Source: Viridibacillus sp050279675 (GTDB lineage Bacteria > Bacillota > Bacilli > Bacillales_A > Planococcaceae). From it: 64,000 nt of DNA. Position numbers and translations under genes: made by a program. Shown here one piece after another: positions 9,269 through 16,916 of this stretch. The DNA is taken from the NCBI RefSeq assembly GCF_050279675.1, contig NZ_JBNNUK010000008.1, positions 62,001-126,000 on the forward strand, read 5' to 3'. Under the pieces are notes generated by a model, which worked only from the letters and a program-made list of their open reading frames with translations, searched no databases and was not told the DNA's origin. Numbering within the stretch: the first letter of the stretch is position 1; each line of letters begins with the position of its first letter.

Positions 9269-9583
9269 TTAAGATACGAGTTTTAGTCCGACTGCTGCAC
9301 TTAGCACCATCGTAATAAAAACAATACGTTTCCAATCTTTTGATTCACCAAAAAAGAAAATGCCAATTAATGCTCCACCAGAGGCACCGATTCCTGTCCA
9401 AATAGCATAAGCAGTACCCATAGGAATTGTGTTCATAGCATAAGAGAGACAAGAAAAACTAATTGTAAAGCCAGCGATTAGGCTTAACATAATAGTTGCT
9501 TTCTTTTCATGCTGCCATTTGTTCATCATAGCTACTCCGAAAACCTCACAAAATCCTGCTACAATTAACGCGATCCAAGCCAT
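9269..9583 (-). CDS. ykkD: Small multidrug resistance family guanidinium exporter subunit YkkD
   Basis: A 104-residue SMR protein with four membrane segments. Glu13 in GFCEVFGVAMMNKW is the coupling glutamate, and PMGTAYAIWTGIGASGGALI is the conserved third-helix region. Its closest pattern is Bacillus subtilis YkkD. The ATG overlaps the stop of the preceding ykkC by one base (TAATG), so the two are translationally coupled. Paired SMR subunits behind a guanidine-I riboswitch are established guanidinium/proton antiporters. Confidence 0.88.
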   Translation of the reverse strand: MAWIALIVAGFCEVFGVAMMNKWQHEKKATIMLSLIAGFTISFSCLSYAMNTIPMGTAYAIWTGIGASGGALIGIFFFGESKDWKRIVFITMVLSAAVGLKLVS

Positions 9584-9918
9584 TATTCTGCACCCTCCTT
9601 TTTATCATCTGTGACAATCTTCAAGCCCATTACACCGACAAGCAATAAAATAATGAGTAAAATTTTTGAGATTTTAAATGGCTCATCGAAAAACAAAATG
9701 CCTGTAATGACAGTGCCAGCAGTACCAAGTCCTACAAAAACGGCATATACCGTGCCAACAGGAAGATAACGTCCTGCTACGAGTAATAAATAAAAGGTAA
9801 AGACGATGGCAAACACAGTACCTCCCCAAGTCCAAACGTCATATGAGTGTTTTAATCCGACAACCCATAACACTTCAAAAACAGATGCAACAATTACAAT
9901 TAACCAATGTTTATTCAT
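9583..9918 (-). CDS. ykkC: Small multidrug resistance family guanidinium exporter subunit YkkC
   Basis: A 111-residue SMR protein, MNKHWLIVIVASVFEVLWV, with four membrane segments, coupling glutamate Glu15 and the PVGTVYAVFVGLGTAGTVI third helix, matching YkkC. The open frame continues upstream to 10050, but that part is translated riboswitch and terminator RNA, not protein. GAAAGG is well spaced for the ATG at 9918; another ATG at 9927 abuts the ribosome site. With YkkD it should form the heterodimeric inner-membrane guanidinium pump. Confidence 0.88.
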   Translation of the reverse strand: MNKHWLIVIVASVFEVLWVVGLKHSYDVWTWGGTVFAIVFTFYLLLVAGRYLPVGTVYAVFVGLGTAGTVITGILFFDEPFKISKILLIILLLVGVMGLKIVTDDKKEGAE

Positions 9919-9943
9919 TTCATTCATCCTTTCTAATTTTAGA

Positions 9944-9991
9944 TAAAAAAAGCCCAGGAGACACTGAATAACAGTAGTCTCCCAGGCTTTT
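9944..9991 (-). terminator. Intrinsic terminator of the guanidine-I riboswitch
   Basis: On the minus strand AAAGCCTGGGAGAC pairs with GTCTCCTGGGCTTT, followed by a T run, immediately before ykkC. Its left arm contains the 3' aptamer sequence (AAGCCTGGGAGA), so ligand binding would compete with terminator folding and turn expression on. Confidence 0.85.
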
Positions 9992-10067
9992 ATCCTTCCG
10001 TGGCATAGCAATATGGCTATGAGATTTCTCTCGGACCAGGCTAGTAACATACTACGGAACCCTAGAA
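9978..10067 (-). promoter_or_regulatory. Guanidine-I (ykkC) riboswitch aptamer
   Basis: Read on the minus strand, the conserved blocks of the ykkC RNA appear in order: CTAGGGTTCCG, CTGGTCCGAGAGAAA, ACGGAAGGATAAAAGCCTGGG. Order and spacing match the established guanidine-I class. It precedes ykkCD and overlaps an intrinsic terminator, so guanidinium should raise exporter expression. Confidence 0.93.
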
Positions 10068-10130
10068 ATCATTGTTGTATCAAGTTAACCATATTGTAAT
10101 AAAAAGGAGAGAAAAGTTCAAGTGAGAAGG

Positions 10131-10478
10131 TTATTTATCAAGATAACCGCGTTCGCCAAATGGTTCTAATTTAGTTATCCATTGCTCTTCAAGATTTGCT
10201 AATTCTCTCTTCGCATCGAAGAAACCTTCTTCTTTTTTCTTCAATATTTCAAGAATTTCAATTTCAAATGAAGCTTCACCAAATTTGTTCCAATCTGCTT
10301 GTAGAGCTTTATTTGTATGATTATTCATTTTAAGCATGAATTGTACACCATTTAATCTCTTTAAATTATTTGTACTACCGATATAGATTTTATTATTTGT
10401 GGTGTTAGTAATTTTATAAACACCTGATTGGATAGGAGTTTCTTTATAAATTTGTTTGAGTTCTTTTTGACGGTCCAC
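10131..10478 (-). CDS. GIY-YIG nuclease family protein
   Basis: A 115-residue single-domain protein. The signature is GVYKITN followed by IYIGSTNNLKR, with the conserved arginine in NLKR and the metal-binding glutamate in the C-terminal LANLEEQWI. Stand-alone GIY-YIG domains of this size occur widely in Bacilli with unknown roles. The start is GTG, with a modest AGGT ribosome site. It lies 19 bp after the DUF2087 gene and is probably co-transcribed. It is not associated with a visible intron, transposon or restriction methylase. Confidence 0.8.
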   Translation of the reverse strand: MDRQKELKQIYKETPIQSGVYKITNTTNNKIYIGSTNNLKRLNGVQFMLKMNNHTNKALQADWNKFGEASFEIEILEILKKKEEGFFDAKRELANLEEQWITKLEPFGERGYLDK

Positions 10479-10497
10479 TATGAGCTACCTACTTTCT

Positions 10498-11253
10498 TTA
10501 TTTTTTAATCCAATATGCACTGCCATCTGCTTTACGATCTAAAAAGCCGTATTCTATTAAATAACGACGAATCATAGCATAGTCATCATGAATTGGCATG
10601 AGAATAGCATTAATTTCTTTTTCTGTATAAGTACTTTCGCTAGCAAAGCGGTTAGTAATTTCGCGTAGGATAATAAGTTTTTGTTTTTCCTTTTTCGGAA
10701 AGCGTAACAAAGGTCCATTTGTACCTTCAGGGAAAAGTTTATTTAAAACTTCATCCTGTTCATTATTGGTGATATTATAACGGTCATCCACCATCGTAGC
10801 GGTTTTGTGTACAGGTACGAATGTAGGTGCATTCATATCTTTTTCCTTTAATAGCTCCATCATGACTAAAAATGTTTTCGCTTGGCGTTCCTTTTCCTTT
10901 AAGGCAAATCGATGATGACGGATTGTAGAGGCACTACCGATTTCTAATTCTTCCTGTACTTCAGCATCTGTCTTTCCTGCATAAAATAGTCGTAATAAAT
11001 TGCTTTGATGCTCAGTAAGACCTGTCATCTTTTTGTTAAGTCCGATTAAATATGCAAAAACAGATTGATGTGTGTCTTTAATGTGCATTTGCATATATTT
11101 CTCTGCTTCATAAAGTACATCATTTTGAGGATAAATAATGCCCTTTTCTATTTTTTCGCCGCAAAGAAGACAAGTGTAACAATGTGCATCTTCTGAATAG
11201 CCCTTTTTTAGTTGATCGATTGATGCATTCCAAAATAGTTCTGAGTTCTCCAT
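10498..11253 (-). CDS. DUF2087 transcriptional regulator with Zn-ribbon-like N-terminus and LuxR-like HTH
   Basis: A 251-residue protein in three parts. The N-terminus holds CLLCGE and, about 30 residues later, HIKDTH, which could bind zinc. The middle part (LTEHQSNLLRLFYAGKTDAE, then GSASTIRHHRF) looks like a LuxR/GerE-type helix-turn-helix. The C-terminal 70 residues, from RFPKKEKQKL to AYWIKK, match DUF2087. Family members are presumed DNA-binding regulators; the target is unknown. Its promoter is followed by a perfect inverted repeat at 11308-11323, consistent with autoregulation. It is followed by the GIY-YIG gene. Confidence 0.78.
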   Translation of the reverse strand: MENSELFWNASIDQLKKGYSEDAHCYTCLLCGEKIEKGIIYPQNDVLYEAEKYMQMHIKDTHQSVFAYLIGLNKKMTGLTEHQSNLLRLFYAGKTDAEVQEELEIGSASTIRHHRFALKEKERQAKTFLVMMELLKEKDMNAPTFVPVHKTATMVDDRYNITNNEQDEVLNKLFPEGTNGPLLRFPKKEKQKLIILREITNRFASESTYTEKEINAILMPIHDDYAMIRRYLIEYGFLDRKADGSAYWIKK

Positions 11254-11307
11254 ACATAAACACCTTCAATTCTTGTTTTCTATTTTTAAACTTAGATATA
11301 AAACGTT

Positions 11308-11323
11308 TGTTTATTTATAAACA
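11308..11323. promoter_or_regulatory. Perfect 7+7 inverted repeat, putative operator
   Basis: TGTTTAT-TT-ATAAACA lies directly downstream of the minus-strand -10 box, covering the expected transcription start of the DUF2087 gene. Direct repeats CGTTTGTTT occur at 11304-11312 and 11335-11343, 31 bp apart (three helical turns). Confidence 0.5.
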
Positions 11324-11351
11324 TAATACTTAATCGTTTGTTTTTTGTCAA
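11323..11351 (-). promoter_or_regulatory. Sigma-A promoter of the DUF2087/GIY-YIG operon
   Basis: On the minus strand TTGACA (11346-11351) and TATTAT (11323-11328) are separated by exactly 17 bp, about 70 bp upstream of the DUF2087 start. Confidence 0.65.
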
Positions 11352-11373
11352 TGATTAACAATCTGGTTATAAT
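11345..11373 (+). promoter_or_regulatory. Divergent sigma-A promoter toward 11397
   Basis: On the plus strand TTGTCA (11345-11350) and TATAAT (11368-11373) are separated by 17 bp. Its -35 box overlaps the -35 of the opposite promoter, so the two should compete for polymerase. Confidence 0.6.
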
Positions 11374-11396
11374 GAAGAGAATAGATAGGGATAATT

Positions 11397-11471
11397 ATGT
11401 TAAAACGATTCAAAATGCAGATGGAGAAGATGTGGAAGGCGAGGCGTGTGTTGCTTTTCGTTAATATTTGA
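11397..11471 (+). CDS. Candidate 24-residue basic peptide (uncertain)
   Basis: A short open frame beginning MLKRFKMQMEKMW and ending LLFVNI, with seven Lys/Arg and one Glu, so strongly basic and probably helical. AGGG lies 6 bp before the ATG, and a good promoter ends 23 bp upstream. It could be a leader peptide, a small membrane-active peptide, or chance. No homologue is recognised. The next gene, an alpha/beta hydrolase, starts 85 bp later with no terminator between. Confidence 0.3.
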   Translation: MLKRFKMQMEKMWKARRVLLFVNI

Positions 11472-11556
11472 GTAAATAGCTTCTAAAATAAAGTGTTGAT
11501 TAGAAATGAACGATTCATGTTGAACCATTAAAAATTTGATTTGGGAGTGAAATAAA

Positions 11557-12276
11557 ATGCTATTGCATACGAATGTTAGCGGTGAAGGAGAAACTATTGT
11601 TTTTTTACATACAGGTTTGCAAACAGGGAAATTAGATTTCGAATATCAACAAGCATTTTTTAATAAGAATTATAAAGTTATATCTCCTGATTTAAGAGGT
11701 CATGGGCAATCCACATCGAATGATTTTACTAATTATTTTAATGTATCAGCAAAAGACCTATTAGAAACTTTTGATCACTTAGGATTAGGTCGGGTTCACC
11801 TGGTAGGTGCTTCACTGGGTGCAATTGTTGCGACTGTTTTTGCAAAGTTATATCCAGAAAGGTTGTCCTCATTAATTATTTCGGGCATAACTCCTGAAAA
11901 ACCAGAAAATTGGTTATCGTTGCATGAGCAGGATGTTGCATTTCAATCAAAGCTTTTACAAAATGAAGAAACTTTAGCTTACTTTAACTCAATACATACA
12001 TCTGACTGGTTTCAAATGTTAGATTTGGTTCGTGATATGAATTGGTATCCATTTGAAATAACGAGAGAGTTAGCTTATTTAAATTGCCCAACCCTATACT
12101 TAGCAGGTGAAGGTCAAGTAAATGAAGTGAAGGGCGCAATTAACTATGCACAAAAGAATGACAATATTCATCCAGCAATAATTCCGTTTGCAGCTCATCT
12201 AGTTCATAATGAACAGCCAGAAGTTTATACAATTTTGATGGAGCAATTTTTAAGGGAAACACAAAAAAGGCGCTAA
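11557..12276 (+). CDS. Alpha/beta hydrolase
   Basis: A 239-residue alpha/beta hydrolase fold. The oxyanion region is FLHTGLQTG, the nucleophile elbow is GASLG (Ser near residue 88), and the catalytic histidine is probably in AAHLVHNEQPE near the C-terminus. The acid is likely in the strand before GEGQV. Substrate unknown; possibilities include ester or lactone hydrolysis. ATG follows TGGGAGTGA. It may share the promoter at 11345-11373. Confidence 0.82.
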   Translation: MLLHTNVSGEGETIVFLHTGLQTGKLDFEYQQAFFNKNYKVISPDLRGHGQSTSNDFTNYFNVSAKDLLETFDHLGLGRVHLVGASLGAIVATVFAKLYPERLSSLIISGITPEKPENWLSLHEQDVAFQSKLLQNEETLAYFNSIHTSDWFQMLDLVRDMNWYPFEITRELAYLNCPTLYLAGEGQVNEVKGAINYAQKNDNIHPAIIPFAAHLVHNEQPEVYTILMEQFLRETQKRR

Positions 12277-12291
12277 AATAGCGCCTTTTTT
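12263..12291. terminator. Bidirectional terminator
   Basis: AAAAAAGGCGCTA pairs with TAGCGCCTTTTTT around a 3-nt loop, overlapping the hydrolase stop codon and facing the convergent asparagine synthetase. Confidence 0.85.
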
Positions 12292-14125
12292 AGTCCTTAA
12301 TCTGAATCTGATAATCTTCAAACCAAGTATGAATTTGTGCTAAATAAGCGAGAAGCTGAGGACCGGCCATTAATTGTCCAAACCAAGGGACTTTAAATGA
12401 AGTACCACCGGATTCTATGAGGCTATCTAGACGTTTCCGTTCAAAGAATTCATGTAGGATTGAGTTTTTATCTTGGAGAATTTCTTTAAGCCATTGTTGG
12501 ACACCAGCTGTATAAGCAGGGTGATATGTTTTTGGATATGGATTCTTTTGTCGATAGAGCACTTCTTTTGGCAAGAGCTCTTCCATTGCCTTTCGCAAAA
12601 GTCCTTTTTCCATATTACCTGTTGATTTCATTTCCCAGGGAATATTCCATATATATTCTACGAGGCGATGGTCTGCAAAAGGAACTCGCACTTCAAGACC
12701 TGCCCCCATACTCATACGGTCCTTGCGCTCTAATAATGTCGTCATAAACCAAATCATGTTGAGATAGAACAATTCTCGTCGTTTTGCGTCTTGTGGTGCT
12801 TCTCCGTCAAGTCGAGGCGTTTCGGCAATGGATTCTTCGTAGGCATTTTGCATATAGTCTGGGATATTGAGTTTTTGCTGCCATTCGGTGCGTAGCACAG
12901 ATTCGCGTTCATCAATTGATCGAATCCATGGGAAGCTGGAGAAAGACTGTTTAAACCAAGGATAGCCTCCAAATATTTCATCGGCACATTCACCTGACAA
13001 ACCAACAGTGAAGTCTTTTTTAACTACTTTTGCAAACCATAATAGGGATGAGTCTACATCAGCCATACCTGGGACATCACGTACATGTACCGCTTCTTTC
13101 AAATAATCAATTAGTTCTTGTTGTGTAATTACTTCTGAATGATGTACGGTATTAAACGTTTCAGTCATTTTTTGAATCCAGAAAGCATCTGTGGAAACTT
13201 GAAAATCATTCGATTCAAAAAACTTAGCATTATCTTCGTAATCGATGGAATAGGTGTGAAGAGCTTCTTTACCATCTTTTTTATATTTATTTGCTGCAAT
13301 TGCTGTAATAATACTGGAATCTAATCCTCCTGATAAGAAAGTACAAAGGGGTACATCGGAAACGAGTTGTCGCTCCACTGCATCTGTCACAAGGTCACGT
13401 ACATTGGTCACTGTCTGTTCAAAGGAATCTGTATGCTCTGAGCTTTTAACATTCCAGTATCGCCAAATACGAAGACCGTTTTTTGTAAATGTAAGTGCGT
13501 GAGCAGGGCGTAATTCATGTATATTGTTGAATATTCCTTTGCCTGGAGTACGAGAAGGTCCCAGACTAAAAACATCAGCGAGTCCTTCGTGTTTAATGAT
13601 TGGTTGAATATCTGGGTGTGCAAGTATAGCTTTTATTTCAGAACCAAATAATAAGCCGCTATTTTGTTCTGTATAGAATAGTGGCTTTACGCCAAGTCGA
13701 TCTCGTGCAATGAAGAGCTTTTCAGAAATATTATCCCAAATAGCAAAGGCGAAAATTCCATTTAGATGATCGACACATTGTTCCTGCCATTCAATATAGC
13801 TTATTAGTAAAACTTCAGTATCAGAATTAGATGAAAAGTGGTAGCCGCGCTTTTGCAATTCACGACGCAATTCGTCTGTATTATAGAGTTCTCCATTATA
13901 GGCCATTGTGTAGTTAGTGCCGCCTTTTGAGCGGGTCATTGGTTGCTCGCCACCACTTGGATCGATGACGATGAGTCTTTGATGTCCAAATGCTGCATGT
14001 GTTTCAGTCCAAATATTTTCCGCATCTGGGCCACGTTTTTTTAATGTTTTAGTCATGGTATGTAAAACATTTTGTTGCAACCGTAAATCCTTTTTGAAAT
14101 TTACCCATCCTGTGATACCACACAT
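12290..14125 (-). CDS. asnB: Asparagine synthetase (glutamine-hydrolysing), AsnO-like
   Basis: A 611-residue class II glutamine amidotransferase. The N-terminus begins MCGITGW, so Cys2 becomes the N-terminal nucleophile after methionine removal. RGPD, the YNGELYN block and a SNSDTEVLL stretch form the glutaminase site. The synthetase half carries the PP-loop LSGGLDSS. It converts aspartate, glutamine and ATP to asparagine. A preceding ATG (14128) would leave Met before Cys and block processing, so 14125 is preferred, though the ribosome site AGAGG suits either. Length is close to Bacillus AsnO (about 614) rather than AsnH. Confidence 0.9.
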   Translation of the reverse strand: MCGITGWVNFKKDLRLQQNVLHTMTKTLKKRGPDAENIWTETHAAFGHQRLIVIDPSGGEQPMTRSKGGTNYTMAYNGELYNTDELRRELQKRGYHFSSNSDTEVLLISYIEWQEQCVDHLNGIFAFAIWDNISEKLFIARDRLGVKPLFYTEQNSGLLFGSEIKAILAHPDIQPIIKHEGLADVFSLGPSRTPGKGIFNNIHELRPAHALTFTKNGLRIWRYWNVKSSEHTDSFEQTVTNVRDLVTDAVERQLVSDVPLCTFLSGGLDSSIITAIAANKYKKDGKEALHTYSIDYEDNAKFFESNDFQVSTDAFWIQKMTETFNTVHHSEVITQQELIDYLKEAVHVRDVPGMADVDSSLLWFAKVVKKDFTVGLSGECADEIFGGYPWFKQSFSSFPWIRSIDERESVLRTEWQQKLNIPDYMQNAYEESIAETPRLDGEAPQDAKRRELFYLNMIWFMTTLLERKDRMSMGAGLEVRVPFADHRLVEYIWNIPWEMKSTGNMEKGLLRKAMEELLPKEVLYRQKNPYPKTYHPAYTAGVQQWLKEILQDKNSILHEFFERKRLDSLIESGGTSFKVPWFGQLMAGPQLLAYLAQIHTWFEDYQIQIKD

Positions 14126-14191
14126 CATTTCACATCCTCTGCTTCTAGTCGTTACCTAGTGTATGCGAACTGGGCGGAGGATGTTCGCAGG

Positions 14192-14536
14192 TTATTGTTC
14201 TTTTTCTTTCATATGCTCAATATGCTTGGCGCCCCACTTTTGCATAGTTGTTAAAATAGGCCGTAGTGTCATGCCATATTCGGTGATTTGGTATTCTACT
14301 TTTGGAGGTACTTGTGGATATACAGTACGTGTTAGGATGTCGTGTTCTTCTAATTCGCGTAGATGCATTGTGAGCATTCGTTGAGTGATATCCGGAATGA
14401 GTTTTTTTAATTCATTAAATCTAAGTGCTTCTCCATGTAATAAGTGATCTAAAATAATAGGTTTCCATTTGCCGACAATCATGTTTAATGCAACAACCAT
14501 TTGGCATTGACTCGGGTTTTTTTGTCCCTTTAACAT
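14192..14536 (-). CDS. HxlR family transcriptional regulator
   Basis: A 114-residue winged helix protein with the family hallmarks: CQMVVALNMIVGKWK (conserved Cys and GKW), FNELKKLIPDITQRMLT and the wing YPQVPPKVEYQITEYG. HxlR/YodB-type proteins often sense electrophiles or oxidants through the N-terminal Cys. The start ATG follows GGGAGG. It is divergent from a nitroreductase, a common pairing in which it represses the oxidoreductase. Confidence 0.87.
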   Translation of the reverse strand: MLKGQKNPSQCQMVVALNMIVGKWKPIILDHLLHGEALRFNELKKLIPDITQRMLTMHLRELEEHDILTRTVYPQVPPKVEYQITEYGMTLRPILTTMQKWGAKHIEHMKEKEQ

Positions 14537-14550
14537 GCGTAACCTCCCAT

Positions 14551-14570
14551 TAGTATCTTTTTTTATACTA
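14551..14570. promoter_or_regulatory. Inverted repeat, putative HxlR operator 1
   Basis: TAGTAT and ATACTA flank an 8-bp T-rich spacer, just upstream of the hxlR-type gene in the divergent intergenic region. Confidence 0.4.
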
Positions 14571-14587
14571 TGTTTAATTAATGTGCC

Positions 14588-14606
14588 TACTTACAATTCG
14601 TAACTA
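14588..14606. promoter_or_regulatory. Inverted repeat, putative HxlR operator 2
   Basis: TACTTAC-AATTC-GTAACTA is a 19-bp near-perfect palindrome (one mismatch pair) upstream of the nitroreductase. Such TTAC-N5-GTAA sites fit winged-helix HxlR dimers. Confidence 0.5.
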
Positions 14607-14660
14607 GATATATCATAATTGATTTTAGTTAAGAAATATACATTAATTGGAGGATTTATA

Positions 14661-15263
14661 ATGACTAAAAAAGATTTTGCAACAGCTGTAGAGGAACGTC
14701 GTAGCGTATATGTAATTAATAATGAAGCCATCGTATCTGATGAACGTATTCAAGAAATCGTTGAACATGCAGTAAAACATACACCATCTTCTTTTAACTC
14801 TCAAACAGCACGTGCAGTTGTTTTGTTAGGTGAGCAACATTCAAAATTATGGAGCATTACAACCGAAACTTTACGCCAAGTTGTACCTGCTGATGATTTC
14901 GCGCCGACTGAAGAAAAAATGAACATGTTCGGTGCTGGCTATGGTACTGTGCTATTTTTTGAAGACCAATCAATTGTAAAGGGCTTGCAAGAAAAATTCC
15001 CTTCATATGCGGGTAACTTTCCAATTTGGTCTTTACAATCATCAGGTATGGTGCAATATGTAGTATGGACTGCACTTGAACAAGAAGGTTTTGGTGCCTC
15101 ATTACAGCATTACAACCCATTAATTGATGATGCAGTGAAAAGTGAGTGGAATATTCCTTTAGACTGGAAATTACTAGCTGAAATGCCTTTCGGTAAACCG
15201 GTTGTTGCAGCTGGAGAAAAACAATTTTCTCCTGTTGAAGACAGAGTGAAAGTCTTTAAATAA
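14661..15263 (+). CDS. Nitroreductase family oxidoreductase
   Basis: A 200-residue flavin reductase fold. It has the N-terminal EERRSVYV motif, TPSSFNSQ (FMN-binding Ser/Asn), and EMPFGKPV near the end, matching the YdgI/YfkO-like branch that reduces nitro compounds or quinones with NAD(P)H. The start ATG at 14661 follows TTGGAGG; the longer frame from 14619 lacks a ribosome site. Probably controlled by the divergent HxlR protein. Confidence 0.87.
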   Translation: MTKKDFATAVEERRSVYVINNEAIVSDERIQEIVEHAVKHTPSSFNSQTARAVVLLGEQHSKLWSITTETLRQVVPADDFAPTEEKMNMFGAGYGTVLFFEDQSIVKGLQEKFPSYAGNFPIWSLQSSGMVQYVVWTALEQEGFGASLQHYNPLIDDAVKSEWNIPLDWKLLAEMPFGKPVVAAGEKQFSPVEDRVKVFK

Positions 15264-15275
15264 GTTATGGATATT

Positions 15276-15314
15276 AAAGCTACTCTTAAGTATGACTTAG
15301 GAGTAGCTTTTTTT
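15276..15314 (+). terminator. Terminator after the nitroreductase
   Basis: AAAGCTACTC pairs with GAGTAGCTTT and is followed by four further T. Confidence 0.8.
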
Positions 15315-15441
15315 GTCGTTTATGCGAATCAAGTAATCTATAAAAATTCTACTTAATTGATTAGAAATTTCTCCTTTGGCGCGATATCTGAAAATCAGTT
15401 AATATAGAGTAGTTGTAGTTTAATATGAAAGGAAGTCGATT

Positions 15442-16368
15442 ATGAGTCAAAATCGTAATCAAAATATAGAAGAGATTAGTACAGCGAAGTTGATGTGGCA
15501 ACTTACTCGTCCGCATACATTAACGGCGACATTCGTACCAGTCATTCTTGGGACAGTACTTGCTGTGTTTGATGTAAGAATAGACTGGCTATTATTTGTA
15601 GCAATGCTTGTGTGCTGTTTAGCACTACAAATTGCAACAAATTTATTCAATGAATACTATGATTTCAAACGTGGATTAGATACAGCTGATTCTGTAGGTA
15701 TTGGTGGTGCACTTGTCCGTCATGGTACTAAACCTTCTACAGTACTAGCTTTTGCACTATCGTTATATGGAGTTGCTGTTGTACTTGGGATTTTTATTTG
15801 TATGAATAGTAGTTGGTGGCTTGTAGCAATAGGTGCGGTAGGAATGGCAATCGGTTATTTATATACCGGTGGACCTTTCCCGATTGCGTATACACCGTTT
15901 GGGGAGTTGTTTGCAGGTCTTAGTATGGGAATTGGATTTGTATTAATTTCATACTTTATACAAGCAGGAACGGTTAGTATGACAAGTCTTTTGGTGTCAA
16001 TTCCACTTGGGATATTAGTTGGAGGCATTAATATGTCGAACAACATCCGTGACATTAAGGAAGATACAATTGGAGGACGTAAAACATTAGCAATCCTTTT
16101 AGGGCGTGAAAAGGCTGTGAATTTACTAGCGCTTTCATTTATCGTGTCATATCTATGGATAATTGTACTTGTTATTATTGGAACGGTTAGTCCATGGTTA
16201 CTTGTTGTATTAATAAGTATTCCGAAACCAATACAGGCAATTAAGGCCTTTAAAGAGGGCGTAAATGATCCAGCTAAACAGGGGATTGCAATGAAATCCA
16301 CTGCACTGACGAATACATTCTTTGGATTTTTATTGTCGGTTGGACTAGTTTTAAGTTACTTATCCTAA
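15442..16368 (+). CDS. menA: 1,4-dihydroxy-2-naphthoate polyprenyltransferase
   Basis: A 308-residue UbiA-family membrane enzyme with about nine membrane segments. The two aspartate-rich motifs are NLFNEYYDFKRGLD and NNIRDIKEDTIGGRKT, which bind Mg-prenyl diphosphate. RPHTLTATFVPVILGT is the typical MenA N-terminus. It attaches the polyprenyl tail to DHNA in menaquinone synthesis. ATG follows AAAGGAAG. No other men genes are adjacent. Confidence 0.92.
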   Translation: MSQNRNQNIEEISTAKLMWQLTRPHTLTATFVPVILGTVLAVFDVRIDWLLFVAMLVCCLALQIATNLFNEYYDFKRGLDTADSVGIGGALVRHGTKPSTVLAFALSLYGVAVVLGIFICMNSSWWLVAIGAVGMAIGYLYTGGPFPIAYTPFGELFAGLSMGIGFVLISYFIQAGTVSMTSLLVSIPLGILVGGINMSNNIRDIKEDTIGGRKTLAILLGREKAVNLLALSFIVSYLWIIVLVIIGTVSPWLLVVLISIPKPIQAIKAFKEGVNDPAKQGIAMKSTALTNTFFGFLLSVGLVLSYLS

Positions 16369-16372
16369 ATGA

Positions 16373-16414
16373 AAAACTGTCTAACAATCAAATGAGATTG
16401 TGGACAGTTTTTTT
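16373..16414. terminator. Terminator between menA and thiW
   Basis: AAAACTGTC with inner CAATC pairs with GATTG and GACAGTTTTTTT. It lies between convergent genes. Confidence 0.8.
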
Positions 16415-16424
16415 GTGGGTATAT

Positions 16425-16916
16425 TTAGTGTTTTTGTAGTTGATGAGCAAATTTTGTTTCCTTTAGGCGAACAGAGATAATGCAACCAAGCAAAGCACCG
16501 CTAACACTTGATACAAGGAAAACGGGCATAAAGAATAGTGCAGTAACTGAAGTGCCCATTAAAATTTTGGCATAGGGTACTGCAACCAATGAAGCGAGTA
16601 TGCCAGTACCAATAGTTTCTCCTACAGCAGCTAGCCAGACTTTACCGTAGTGTTTGTAGAGTACACCTGCTAAAAAAGCTCCAATCATACCACCGGGAAA
16701 GGCGAGTAAGGAACCGGTGCCAGTTATTACTCGGACAAGCCCAGTAAGAAATGCAATAAGAACAGCTGGGCCAGGTCCTAGCATTACAGCAGCTAGAACA
16801 TTTACAGCATGTTGAACAGGATATGCACGTGCAATACCTGCTGGAAATGATACAAAAACAGATCCTGCAACGGCGATAGCGACAAACATGGCTATAGTCG
16901 TTTTGCGTGAAGTCAT
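16425..16916 (-). CDS. thiW: Energy-coupling factor transporter S component, thiazole-specific ThiW
   Basis: A 163-residue membrane protein with about five segments. The N-terminal AIAVAGSVFVSFPAGIARAYPVQ-type region and HAVNVLAAVMLGPGPA match ThiW, the substrate-binding subunit predicted to import the thiazole moiety of thiamine through the ECF module. It is the last gene of the thi operon, overlapping thiE by 4 bp (ATGA). The ECF ATPases are not in the window. Confidence 0.87.
   Translation of the reverse strand: MTSRKTTIAMFVAIAVAGSVFVSFPAGIARAYPVQHAVNVLAAVMLGPGPAVLIAFLTGLVRVITGTGSLLAFPGGMIGAFLAGVLYKHYGKVWLAAVGETIGTGILASLVAVPYAKILMGTSVTALFFMPVFLVSSVSGALLGCIISVRLKETKFAHQLQKH

Noticed and set aside
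9919..10050. N-terminal extension of the YkkC reading frame
   Set aside because: It translates the riboswitch terminator and aptamer; no SMR protein has such an extension, and the ribosome site fits the ATG at 9918.
15855..16301. 148-residue open frame opposite menA
   Set aside because: It mirrors a conserved enzyme gene, has no recognisable domain and no ribosome site.
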